This document shows positions 26,769-33,834 of a DNA stretch of 33,900 bases, in pieces. The notes under the pieces were generated by a model. The model made no database searches. It saw nothing but the letters and a program-made list of their open reading frames with translations, and had not been told where the DNA came from. Every line of letters starts with the position of its first letter. Within the stretch, counting starts at the first letter, position 1. The stretch comes from a bacterium. GTDB lineage: Bacteria > Ratteibacteria > UBA8468 > B48-G9 > DTJG01. The stretch covers positions 1 through 33,900 of the forward strand of contig JAKPDB010000060.1 in NCBI GenBank assembly GCA_029552985.1, written 5' to 3'. The position numbers were made by a program, and so were the translations under genes.

Positions 26769-27362
26769 CTATTCAAGTCCTATCGCCTTTCTCAAAACCA
26801 GTATTACATCACTTATATCTACATATCCATCTCCATTCATATCTGCTACTTCAATGTTTGTTGGGTCAAGTCCTATAGCCATACGCAAGCATAAAATTAC
26901 ATCGCTTATATCTATTTTGCTATCTCCGTTTATATCTCCTTTTTCTAATCCTTCTTCAAATTCCCAGGGTGCAAAATATTGTTTTCCCCAGACAGCAACC
27001 CTTCCATTTGAAAGTAATGCTACTGTATGATCCTCACCAGCTGATATCGCTATTACATCAGTTAACCCTTCTGGAACATCACATTGACCATACTCATTAT
27101 CTCCCCAGGCTACAACTCTCCCATCTGACTTTAATGCTACTGTATGCTCCACACCAGCTGATATCGCTATTACATTAGTTAAACCTTCTGGAACATCACA
27201 TTGACCACACTTATTATCTCCCCAGGCTACTACTGTCCCATCTGACTTTAATGCTACTGTATGAGCCCCACCAGCTGATATCGCTATTATCTTACAATAG
27301 CCACTGGAAACAAAAAGAAAACTTAAAACAAAAACAGCAAAGAATAAAATTCTCTTGTTCAT
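26769..27362 (-). CDS. Small secreted RCC1-repeat protein with dockerin
   Basis: After a signal peptide (about 1-23) the 197-residue protein has two and a half RCC1-type repeats of 39 residues starting at 26, 65 and 104 (AISAGxxHTVALKSDG and VVAWGDNxxGQCDVP in each). A dockerin follows at 141-197 with loops DINGDSKIDISD (Gly6 replaced by Ser) and DMNGDGYVDISD. A full RCC1 propeller needs seven blades, so this looks shortened or must assemble with others. GGAGG precedes the ATG. RCC1-like repeats generally mediate binding; the ligand is unknown. Confidence 0.88.
   Translation of the reverse strand: MNKRILFFAVFVLSFLFVSSGYCKIIAISAGGAHTVALKSDGTVVAWGDNKCGQCDVPEGLTNVIAISAGVEHTVALKSDGRVVAWGDNEYGQCDVPEGLTDVIAISAGEDHTVALLSNGRVAVWGKQYFAPWEFEEGLEKGDINGDSKIDISDVILCLRMAIGLDPTNIEVADMNGDGYVDISDVILVLRKAIGLE
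26979..27287 (-). repeat. 117-bp tandem repeats encoding RCC1 units
   Basis: Two full 39-codon units and one partial unit are nearly identical at the DNA level, for example the shared stretches around CACCAGCTGATATCGC and CCATCTGACTTTAATGC. This suggests recent unit duplication. Confidence 0.85.
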
Positions 27363-27562
27363 CTTTGCCTCCAGTTAATGAAATTTTTGGAAATGAACTG
27401 ATTGAAGATATTCTTGAATTTTGCAAAGGAAAGGTGTGCAGAGAGTGTTTTTTTGAAATTTTAAACTCAGTTGAAAATTTTTTCAGATTCACTCCTTTTG
27501 AAAAATTTTTCTTTTTTTCCTTTTTTTATAGTTTTTCATTCATCTTTTTTTGTCAAATTTTT
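27363..27562 (-). promoter_or_regulatory. 200-bp A/T-rich gap before the RCC1-dockerin gene, possible weak promoter
   Basis: On the - strand a TTGACA (27556-27551) lies just behind the C11 protease stop, but the best TATAAA-like element is 20 bp away, too far for a good promoter. The rest is homopurine/homopyrimidine-rich with short A/T hairpins. A transcript end or a new start here would split the locus; neither is clear. Confidence 0.25.
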
Positions 27563-27687
27563 TCAATCAAGGCCTACTGCTTTCCTTAAAATCAAAATTA
27601 CATCTGAGATATCCACTACTCCGTCTGAATTCATATCTGCTGTTTCAATGTTCATCGGGTCAAGCCCTATTGACATGCGGAGACACA
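27563..27687. repeat. 125-bp direct repeat, copy 2 (dockerin end of C11 gene)
   Basis: This segment matches 21672-21796 at 120 of 125 positions by eye. It encodes most of the dockerin and the stop codon in both genes, a sign of recent module transfer between genes of the locus. Confidence 0.85.
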
Positions 27688-29530
27688 GTATAACATCAGA
27701 AATATCAATAGTACCATCCTCTGTTAAGTCTCCTTTTTTTGGTATTCCTGATTCCTGCAAAATCCGGATGTTGTCAATAGCCCAGTAATATGCATCATAG
27801 GCATTTTGATAGTTCCATCTGATCTGTATTTGAGTAGTACCTGCTTTATTGATATATGGATTAAGCGGGAGAATTAAAAAACCAGCAGCATCCTGATACT
27901 GATAACTTAAGATATTCTTCCACTGGTCTGAATCGACCTTTATGTCGACATCTGCAATTTCAGAACCGTATGATTTGAAATAATGGTCAAATGCAAGAAA
28001 TATTCTTTTTGAAGCATCAATACTGACGCTTCTTGTAATTATCTGTTCATTCATCCATACTCTACCAGCCCAGTCGCTATCGACAATTGCAAAGGGACTA
28101 TCAAGATTTGAAATTACTCTATTTTTTGGATTTGTGGTTGTCCATGTCATATTATCATTATTTCCATCAACGATTGTCCAGTCTGCCGGGATACCTGAGT
28201 CAAATGTTTCCAGCAATACGACTGCAAACCCGTTTGAAATATTTGCAGTTGAAAATTTTTCAAGGAAACTTTTCCACCTTCCACTGGCAAATTCAAGATT
28301 TTCTGGGCTATACTCTGGTGAAATTCCTGCTGTTGCATCAGGAAAATAAATTGACAGCCCTTTTCCAGTTAAGCCGCCGAAATTTTCTATTATTGCGTTG
28401 TTAAGGATATCAATAATGTTGCTTGCCTCATTTATAATCGTTGGATCTGACGCATTAGAAGATACCTCTTCAACGAAGGTTTTCAAATCTTTATAATCCT
28501 GGTCATCAAAATGTGGAGTTTTTGAAAGAGCGATATAAAAGTAAATCCACTGGTTGTCGAGTTCTATCGCAGACGCGCATATGGAGTTTATCGCTTCATA
28601 GAGCTGGCTCATCAAAGAAAGATTTATCGCAGATAGTGTTTCTGTGCTGTAATGACCGTAGAAATCAGCGTAATGTTGGACAATGTGCCTTGCAAATTCT
28701 TCGGGTGTAATTGCAAAGTTATTAACAATATCCTGAGAAATCACATCATAGGGATAACCTGTGACTACAATTGAATCTTCAGATGCCACCATGTATTTTG
28801 CGTAACTTCTCAACTCATAAGCAATTTCTACCATTCCCATAAGACAGGCGTCAAAGCCAATGATATCAACATCACAATTTTCAGAAGAAAGCGCTTGTCT
28901 TATTTCTTTCAGAGTGAGTTCATCTGATGACGTGTAATCAAAACACATACTTTTTTGATATCGCCTTGCATGAATTTTTCTTTTTAATTCTTTGAGTGTT
29001 TTTTCGAGAGAAATTTTTTCTGCTCTGGAAATTCCGGGTTGTCTTAATCCTTGTTCAATATTTTTTGCAACCTCATTCAATGTTTTCCATCCATCACCAT
29101 GGTCCCAGAGTATTAAAACATAATGTTCTGCTGGATAATTTTGTTTCGCCCATTTAATAAATGACACCAGTACTTCCGGGTCTCCGGAATTTGTTTCTCT
29201 TCCACCATAGCCATCACCCCAGTCAGAAATTGCGTTGTCAATTGTTGGTTCCATATCTTTGGTGACTCTGAATCTCTGGGTATTTGTCCAGTTTCCGTAT
29301 CTTGTGTCATAACCTGCGATTCTGTCGAACTGGACAACGAAATTCACTTCTGAGGTTGAACCTACTGAAGACATTTCAAGGAAATCATTGATTGCGTACT
29401 TTTCAAGATTGTTATCTCCATCAAGATATATCATCACTGTCCATTTTGCCTGGCAATTTGCATGAATGGTAAAAATCAGTAAAACAGGAATGGCTATGCA
29501 GAACAGACTTTTTAAAAATTTTTGTTTCAT
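27563..29530 (-). CDS. Secreted clostripain-family (C11) cysteine protease with dockerin
   Basis: The 655-residue protein has a signal peptide (about 1-28), then a C11 peptidase starting KWTVMIYLDGDNNLE. The catalytic His144 lies in LWDHGDGW and Cys229 in FDACLMGMVEIAYEL, the two landmark motifs of the family. A lysine/arginine-rich segment between them (about 160-192) could be the autoprocessing loop; C11 enzymes typically cut after Arg or Lys. A jelly-roll-like domain follows at about 430-595 (ETFDSGIPADWTIVD, then AIDNIRIL), like those of cleaved adhesins. The dockerin is at 599-655 (DLTEDGTIDISD, DMNSDGVVDISD). Its ATG overlaps the scaffold stop (ATGA) with no ribosome site of its own, so translation is probably coupled. 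Confidence 0.92.
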   Translation of the reverse strand: MKQKFLKSLFCIAIPVLLIFTIHANCQAKWTVMIYLDGDNNLEKYAINDFLEMSSVGSTSEVNFVVQFDRIAGYDTRYGNWTNTQRFRVTKDMEPTIDNAISDWGDGYGGRETNSGDPEVLVSFIKWAKQNYPAEHYVLILWDHGDGWKTLNEVAKNIEQGLRQPGISRAEKISLEKTLKELKRKIHARRYQKSMCFDYTSSDELTLKEIRQALSSENCDVDIIGFDACLMGMVEIAYELRSYAKYMVASEDSIVVTGYPYDVISQDIVNNFAITPEEFARHIVQHYADFYGHYSTETLSAINLSLMSQLYEAINSICASAIELDNQWIYFYIALSKTPHFDDQDYKDLKTFVEEVSSNASDPTIINEASNIIDILNNAIIENFGGLTGKGLSIYFPDATAGISPEYSPENLEFASGRWKSFLEKFSTANISNGFAVVLLETFDSGIPADWTIVDGNNDNMTWTTTNPKNRVISNLDSPFAIVDSDWAGRVWMNEQIITRSVSIDASKRIFLAFDHYFKSYGSEIADVDIKVDSDQWKNILSYQYQDAAGFLILPLNPYINKAGTTQIQIRWNYQNAYDAYYWAIDNIRILQESGIPKKGDLTEDGTIDISDVILCLRMSIGLDPMNIETADMNSDGVVDISDVILILRKAVGLD

Positions 29531-31155
29531 TGTGTTTGAGTTTGAACAGGTATTTTTTCACCCTGCTCGTCCCATAAGGAAATGCGAACAGGTTTAAACT
29601 TGTTTTCCACAGGTGTTTTTGAATATGACAATACAATGTTGAAGAGTTTTCCGTCTTTTATATCCACTGTGGGTATAAGTCCGCCACTGATTTTTAAGTA
29701 TTTTCCTTTTTGAACAAATCCGCTCATAATCTTTATTCCAGGTGTGGTTTCAATTCTAATAAATTTGATGTTTTCCGGAATAGTCATAACAATTTCAAAA
29801 CTTGAAATATTTTTTACATTGCCATTAAGCATAACAGGAATCATAATCAATTTGTCTGTTTCGTTTGAACTCGCTTCTCCGAGGGAGGCAAATGCAGGCA
29901 CCATGATAGTAACGTTTTTTTCTACCTTCAATTTTTTGTCCTTCGTTTTACCATAAATTGATATTGCGTATTTGCCCGCTGAGAAATTATCGGGAATTTT
30001 GATGATAGCTGAAGTTTCTTTTCTTTCTGGAGTTAAACATGTATCTGAAAATGTTATTTCAAATTTACTGGCTGTTTCTAAAAAAACTGTATCAGTAAGT
30101 CCACCAAGGAATCTCACTTTCACAGGAATAGAAGCTTCTTTTTTTGAAAATTCAAAATTTACCTCAGACGGTGTTTCCATCAAAAAACTAGCTTCTACTG
30201 GTGTCCTTTTCCAGTTCCAGATAATTTTTGAGTCCCTGTCAATAACAAAAGAAATGCTGTTGTTCTTTGTGCTGTAGGCAGAGCCCTTCCCTTCGCATCC
30301 TGTACATACAACTTTTTCAGTATCACTGACAAGGATTTCTGATTCTACACTACAATTAATTTTTTCACCCTTCACAAACGTGGTAATGCCAGCAGGTGGT
30401 ACAGGATTCCCGAAGTCAGAAAGAACGAGAAGAGTTACGCTATTTGAGGGTTTTGTTTGGGAAGATTCTTTGTGGGTTTCAATGTGACCCATTGGTTCTT
30501 GCATTGCAAGAAAGGTATCTATATCAAAATTTTGGGCCTCTGGCCTTGGAGTTTCAATGGGTTTTGGAATAAATGGCTTTGTTTCCTGGTCGGAGATAAT
30601 CGTAACTGGTGGTTTTTGTGCACTTAGTGTTGTATCAGGCGAAGAAACAGGTTTTGACGTTGCTTCCTGTGGTTTTTCTGGTTTCTGTTGAGTTTCGCCT
30701 GCTTTGATGCTTCCAGACGACGCTGAGCATGGAATTGTTTGCCCTGATTCATCTGATAGCTTCACAGAAGAAAGAATAAGATTTGAATTTCCCTGCTGGA
30801 GAATTTGGAACCGTAATATGGCAAGCACTCCGCTTCCAGAAATTCCAGAAAGGTTTGGATTAAATCCTGCTATTCGTATAGCTCCTGGTATATTTGTATT
30901 TGACAAAACTGTAAACGAAGCCACTGGCGGGCCTTTTATTACTTCTATAATTTTCAAAATTTCGTGATTGTATTGAATTGTTAGCTGATATCCAGAAAAC
31001 GCCTTTTCTGAGGAAAAAGAGACATTTACATCTACAATTCCCTGCAAGGAAGGATTCTGAATAGTAATATTTGGTATTTCAATAATTGCTGAAAATAATT
31101 GAGCAGATGATAGAACAATGCAAACAAGAAAAGATACAAAAAATTTTTTTTTCAT
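29527..31155 (-). CDS. Secreted scaffold with N-terminal cohesin and a second cohesin-like domain
   Basis: From the ATG at 31155 the protein has 542 residues. Signal peptide 1-23; cohesin 24-152 (GYQLTIQYNHEILKII, IRIAGFNPNLSG, KLSDESGQTIP); Pro/Ser/Thr-rich linker 153-237; an InlB-type divergent repeat at 239-316 (PVPPAGITTFVKGEKI, then IIWNWKR); an Ig-like part to 417; and a C-terminal domain at 418-542 with cohesin-like features (FEIVMTIPENIKFIRI, ISLWDEQGEKIPVQ). There is no dockerin. An open frame continues upstream through the tRNA-Pro gene but cannot be coding. ATG 31167 shares its A with the tRNA discriminator base, so ATG 31155, in front of the signal peptide, is preferred; neither has a clear ribosome site. 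The C11 gene follows with a 4-bp overlap. Confidence 0.83.
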   Translation of the reverse strand: MKKKFFVSFLVCIVLSSAQLFSAIIEIPNITIQNPSLQGIVDVNVSFSSEKAFSGYQLTIQYNHEILKIIEVIKGPPVASFTVLSNTNIPGAIRIAGFNPNLSGISGSGVLAILRFQILQQGNSNLILSSVKLSDESGQTIPCSASSGSIKAGETQQKPEKPQEATSKPVSSPDTTLSAQKPPVTIISDQETKPFIPKPIETPRPEAQNFDIDTFLAMQEPMGHIETHKESSQTKPSNSVTLLVLSDFGNPVPPAGITTFVKGEKINCSVESEILVSDTEKVVCTGCEGKGSAYSTKNNSISFVIDRDSKIIWNWKRTPVEASFLMETPSEVNFEFSKKEASIPVKVRFLGGLTDTVFLETASKFEITFSDTCLTPERKETSAIIKIPDNFSAGKYAISIYGKTKDKKLKVEKNVTIMVPAFASLGEASSNETDKLIMIPVMLNGNVKNISSFEIVMTIPENIKFIRIETTPGIKIMSGFVQKGKYLKISGGLIPTVDIKDGKLFNIVLSYSKTPVENKFKPVRISLWDEQGEKIPVQTQTQ

Positions 31156-31166
31156 ATTTTTAAACA

Positions 31167-31241
31167 TCGGGGCGCCCAGATTTGAACTGGGGACCTCTTG
31201 GTCCCAAACCAAGCGCGCTAAGCCAGCTGCGCTACGCCCCG
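31167..31241 (-). tRNA. tRNA-Pro (anticodon TGG)
   Basis: All arms fold: a 7-bp acceptor stem CGGGGCG/CGCCCCG, D stem GCGC/GCGC, anticodon stem CTTGG/CCAAG around TTTGGGA, and T arm CCCAG-TTCAAAT-CTGGG. The discriminator is A (31167). CCA is not encoded. The next gene begins right behind it. Confidence 0.95.
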
Positions 31242-31254
31242 TTTCCATGACGTA

Positions 31255-31263
31255 ATTATACCA
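31255..31263 (-). promoter_or_regulatory. Extended -10 promoter of tRNA-Pro and the cohesin-dockerin genes
   Basis: On the - strand TGGTATAAT fits the extended -10 consensus and would start RNA near 31248, 7 nt before the tRNA. The upstream -35 (TTGATG, 19-bp spacer) is poor. No other promoter is visible before the scaffold gene. Confidence 0.6.
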
Positions 31264-31300
31264 CAATTTTTTGGTTTGTCATCAACTGAAAAATGGATTG

Positions 31301-31627
31301 CTATTTCAGAGTTAGTTTCCCTGTTGTTGGGTCATATTGATATTGCATGCCAGAAGGAACTTCAGGGATTTTGTCAATAAATCCTTCGTTAACCAGTTGC
31401 TGAAGGGAGTCAGGATATTTACCGTTTTGTCTTTTATAGGTATTAATTTTATTTTTTAGATACAGAAGATTATCCTGATGCACAGTAGTTTTTAATTTCT
31501 CCAATGTCCTTACACCTGTTTGTTTTGCTCTTTCTTCTATTGTTCCGGTATCTTTTTTCCCGCACCCCGCAATCAATATGAATGCAAACAATATGATCGC
31601 GGACATTACATTGATTTTCTTATTCAT
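31301..31627 (-). CDS. Small lipoprotein with pseudopilin-like C-terminal segment
   Basis: The 108-residue protein has a lipoprotein signal with lipobox LIAGC (Cys22) and should be membrane-anchored after export. The C-terminal half (INTYKRQNGKYPDSLQQLV, then YDPTTGKLTLK) matches the region that follows the N-terminal helix in GspG-type type II secretion pseudopilins, here without a prepilin leader. AAAGAGG precedes the ATG. It lies 11 bp behind the glycosyltransferase gene. Function unknown. Confidence 0.78.
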   Translation of the reverse strand: MNKKINVMSAIILFAFILIAGCGKKDTGTIEERAKQTGVRTLEKLKTTVHQDNLLYLKNKINTYKRQNGKYPDSLQQLVNEGFIDKIPEVPSGMQYQYDPTTGKLTLK

Positions 31628-31638
31628 GAGCCTCTTTG

Positions 31639-32562
31639 TTACAAGTTTAGATATCTTTCAATTACTGATATAGTATGATGAATTTTGATTTCCCGCAAGC
31701 ACATCACAGTTAAACAATTAGATCTTTTTTCTCTGGTACATGGTGCACATTCAACAGATGTTTTTATGATTTCCACATTCTCTCCCCTGGGTGCCCAAAT
31801 AACCGGGTTTGTAGGTCCGAATATTACAAAACATTGCAAACCCAAAAATGCTGCAAGATGGGAAACACCTGAGTCATTTCCCACATAATACATTCCCTTT
31901 TCAAGCACCTCTGCCAGAGAAATTATATTCTGTGCCTCTACGATATTTTGAGTTCCTGCATTCTGTATCCAGAAGTTTTTTTGTTCCTGCTCACATTCGC
32001 CAATTAAAATTTTGCATTCAAAATTCTTATTCATTGTTTTAAAAACTTCTGCAAAATTCTCTCGCGGCCAGTTTTTCTTTTCACTACCACTGCCCGGGTG
32101 AATGAAAAAAATATTCCGTTTTATCTTTTTTGTTGTTGGAACATAACAAAAAGTTTTTATGCCATATTGTTTTAACGGCGCAAGAAGGAAATCTGTAATG
32201 TGGATGGATATGTGTTCTGATACAGGGTGAAAGATAATCTTATTTCCATATGTCAAAACCAGATTTTGAGAAAACTTGCATTCTGGTTCAATATAACACA
32301 AAACAAGTTCAAAATTAGGAAAGCCAGGGATATCTAATTTTTTTGTTTCATGAAAATAATCTACCAACCTGATATCGTTGAAATCAATCCCTTTCTTTAT
32401 GATGCCTTTATATTCTAAATACCTGTTAACATTTTCCCTGCCTATAAGATAGACATTAAAAGATGCGTGTTTCAGAGACAAAAAGACAGGAATTGTTGCG
32501 ATAATGTCTCCTAAACTTCCAGGTCTTATTATCAGGACATTTTTACGATTGTTACTGTTCAT
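31639..32562 (-). CDS. Glycosyltransferase family 9 (heptosyltransferase-like)
   Basis: GT9 enzymes add ADP-heptose or related sugars to the lipopolysaccharide core at the inner face of the cytoplasmic membrane. The 307-residue protein starts NVLIIRPGSLGDIIATIPV, has the mid-protein FIHPGSGSEKKNWPRENF and the donor-binding GNDSGVSHLAAFLG followed by FGPTNPVIWAPRG, and a Cys-rich CAPCTREKRSNC tail seen in several members. It is divergent from the rhomboid gene with only 32 bp between. An LPS-like glycolipid, and hence an outer membrane, is implied. Confidence 0.88.
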   Translation of the reverse strand: MNSNNRKNVLIIRPGSLGDIIATIPVFLSLKHASFNVYLIGRENVNRYLEYKGIIKKGIDFNDIRLVDYFHETKKLDIPGFPNFELVLCYIEPECKFSQNLVLTYGNKIIFHPVSEHISIHITDFLLAPLKQYGIKTFCYVPTTKKIKRNIFFIHPGSGSEKKNWPRENFAEVFKTMNKNFECKILIGECEQEQKNFWIQNAGTQNIVEAQNIISLAEVLEKGMYYVGNDSGVSHLAAFLGLQCFVIFGPTNPVIWAPRGENVEIIKTSVECAPCTREKRSNCLTVMCLREIKIHHTISVIERYLNL

Positions 32563-32570
32563 ATTATAAT
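32542..32570 (+). promoter_or_regulatory. Sigma70 promoter of the rhomboid gene
   Basis: TTTACG (32542-32547), a 17-bp spacer and TATAAT (32565-32570) lie upstream of the rhomboid ATG. The -35 is inside the 5' end of the divergent glycosyltransferase gene. Predicted leader length is about 18 nt. Confidence 0.6.
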
Positions 32571-32594
32571 TTTACCAGAAAACAGGGGTACATA

Positions 32595-33737
32595 ATGTTT
32601 TTTTTATGGCCTGTCCGTGATGAATTTGGCGTAAAGAGATTCCCGATAGTCAACTACACTATTATTTTTATCAATGTCTGCGTATTTTTTCTGTATGGGT
32701 TTAGTAGTTCCTATCAAGAAATTGTAAATAGATTCGGCTTTATTCCAGATAGGTTTTCCTGGTTGACCATATTTACATCAATGTTTTTGCACGGAGGAGT
32801 CATGCATCTGGTCGGAAACATGTGGTACCTATACCTGATGGGCGACAACATTGAAGATAGATGGGGCCATTTTCAGTATCTTTTATTTTATTTATTTTCG
32901 GGTGTAATTGCGGCTGTTTTTTACGGGACTTTTACTTATGGCCAGGCAAGATCAGTTCCGTCCATTGGAGCATCTGGTGCAATTTCAGGCGTGCTCGGTG
33001 CATATTTGGTTTTGTTTCCATCTAGCAGAATCACTTTCTGGTATTATTTTTTCGCATTTTTTAGAATTGATTCAGGAACATTTGATGTGTTTGCGTGGTT
33101 CTGGATATCAGTATGGTTTGTTCAGCAACTGGTTGGAATGCTTGTTAATATGAATATGACAGCAGCATCTGGTGTTGCTTTTGGAGCTCATGTTGGTGGA
33201 TTTTTGGCAGGCATGGCTATCGGGCTTTTGACGAAAATTTTCCAGCAGACAATGTATATTCGCAATGTTGTATCAGGGAAAAATGCTCTTTCAAGAATTG
33301 TTGGTGAAATTCCAATGAAAATAATACCTTTTGATGACCAGGTTGAATTATTTAAAAAAGAGAAAGAAATTGAACGATTGATTCAAAATAAAGACGAGAG
33401 GGAAGCTGCCATTATTTTTGGAGAATCTATCAGAAAGTATCCAGATGTTTCCATACCACCAGCTTATGACTATAAATTTGCTGAAATGTTGCAGCAGCAG
33501 GGTTTTATTGATGACGCCATTATTGCATACAAAAGATTCATCAGAAAAAATCCATTTGGCAGACTTGCTGACAATGCTCTTTATAATCTTGGAAAAATTT
33601 ACCTTGAAAGGGGCGAGATCAGAAAGGCAAAGGAATGTTTTTTACAGATTGCGCTTTTCTATCCTTACAGCGAACTTGCTGATGCTGCAAGATACGCATT
33701 GAAGAATATCAAAGACCAGTCAGCATTGGAAGGATAG
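32595..33737 (+). CDS. Rhomboid intramembrane serine protease with C-terminal TPR domain
   Basis: Rhomboids cut single-pass membrane proteins within the bilayer. About six membrane segments span residues 18-215. The catalytic Ser127 is in GASGAISG and His199 in GAHVGGFLAG, and HGGVMHLVGNMWYLY gives the oxyanion His and Asn. After a charged linker, residues 260-375 carry TPR-like repeats (FAEMLQQQGFIDDAIIAYKRF, then ADNALYNLGKIYLERGEIRKAKECF) that probably face the cytoplasm or periplasm and bind partners. AGGGG lies 6 nt before the ATG. Rhomboid-TPR fusions are common in bacteria; substrates cannot be inferred from the neighbours. Confidence 0.92.
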   Translation: MFFLWPVRDEFGVKRFPIVNYTIIFINVCVFFLYGFSSSYQEIVNRFGFIPDRFSWLTIFTSMFLHGGVMHLVGNMWYLYLMGDNIEDRWGHFQYLLFYLFSGVIAAVFYGTFTYGQARSVPSIGASGAISGVLGAYLVLFPSSRITFWYYFFAFFRIDSGTFDVFAWFWISVWFVQQLVGMLVNMNMTAASGVAFGAHVGGFLAGMAIGLLTKIFQQTMYIRNVVSGKNALSRIVGEIPMKIIPFDDQVELFKKEKEIERLIQNKDEREAAIIFGESIRKYPDVSIPPAYDYKFAEMLQQQGFIDDAIIAYKRFIRKNPFGRLADNALYNLGKIYLERGEIRKAKECFLQIALFYPYSELADAARYALKNIKDQSALEG

Positions 33738-33754
33738 AATTTTTCAGGTATAAT
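33726..33754 (+). promoter_or_regulatory. Promoter of tRNA-Thr
   Basis: TTGGAA (33726-33731), a 17-bp spacer and TATAAT (33749-33754) end 8 bp before the tRNA. The -35 overlaps the last codons of the rhomboid gene. Confidence 0.65.
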
Positions 33755-33762
33755 TAAATAAA

Positions 33763-33834
33763 GCCCTCGTAGCTCAGTGGTAGAGCAGTCGCTTCGTAAG
33801 CGACGGGTCGGGAGTTCAAATCTCCCCGTGGGCT
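33763..33834 (+). tRNA. tRNA-Thr (anticodon CGT)
   Basis: Arms: acceptor GCCCTCG/CGTGGGC, D stem GCTC/GAGC, anticodon stem GTCGC/GCGAC around TTCGTAA (anticodon 33795-33797), T arm GGGAG-TTCAAAT-CTCCC, discriminator T. Acceptor pair 5:68 is a U-U mismatch; all others pair. CCA is not encoded. The stop codon of a convergent gene begins directly at its 3' end. Confidence 0.92.

Noticed and set aside
26979-27287. CRISPR-like regular repeats
   Set aside because: The 117-bp units are contiguous, in frame and encode RCC1 repeats, with no unique spacers between short repeats.
17795-31167. Cellulosome for plant-fibre degradation
   Set aside because: No cellulase, hemicellulase or cellulose-binding module is seen on any dockerin- or cohesin-bearing protein here. 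The partners are a protease, a glucosaminidase and binding folds.
31167-31241. tRNA-Pro as an integration site of a genomic island
   Set aside because: No integrase gene is present and I saw no second copy of the tRNA 3' end as an attachment site in the window.
31156-31266. N-terminal extension of the scaffold protein starting near 31266
   Set aside because: The extension would be encoded by the tRNA-Pro gene and its promoter. The signal peptide begins only at 31155.
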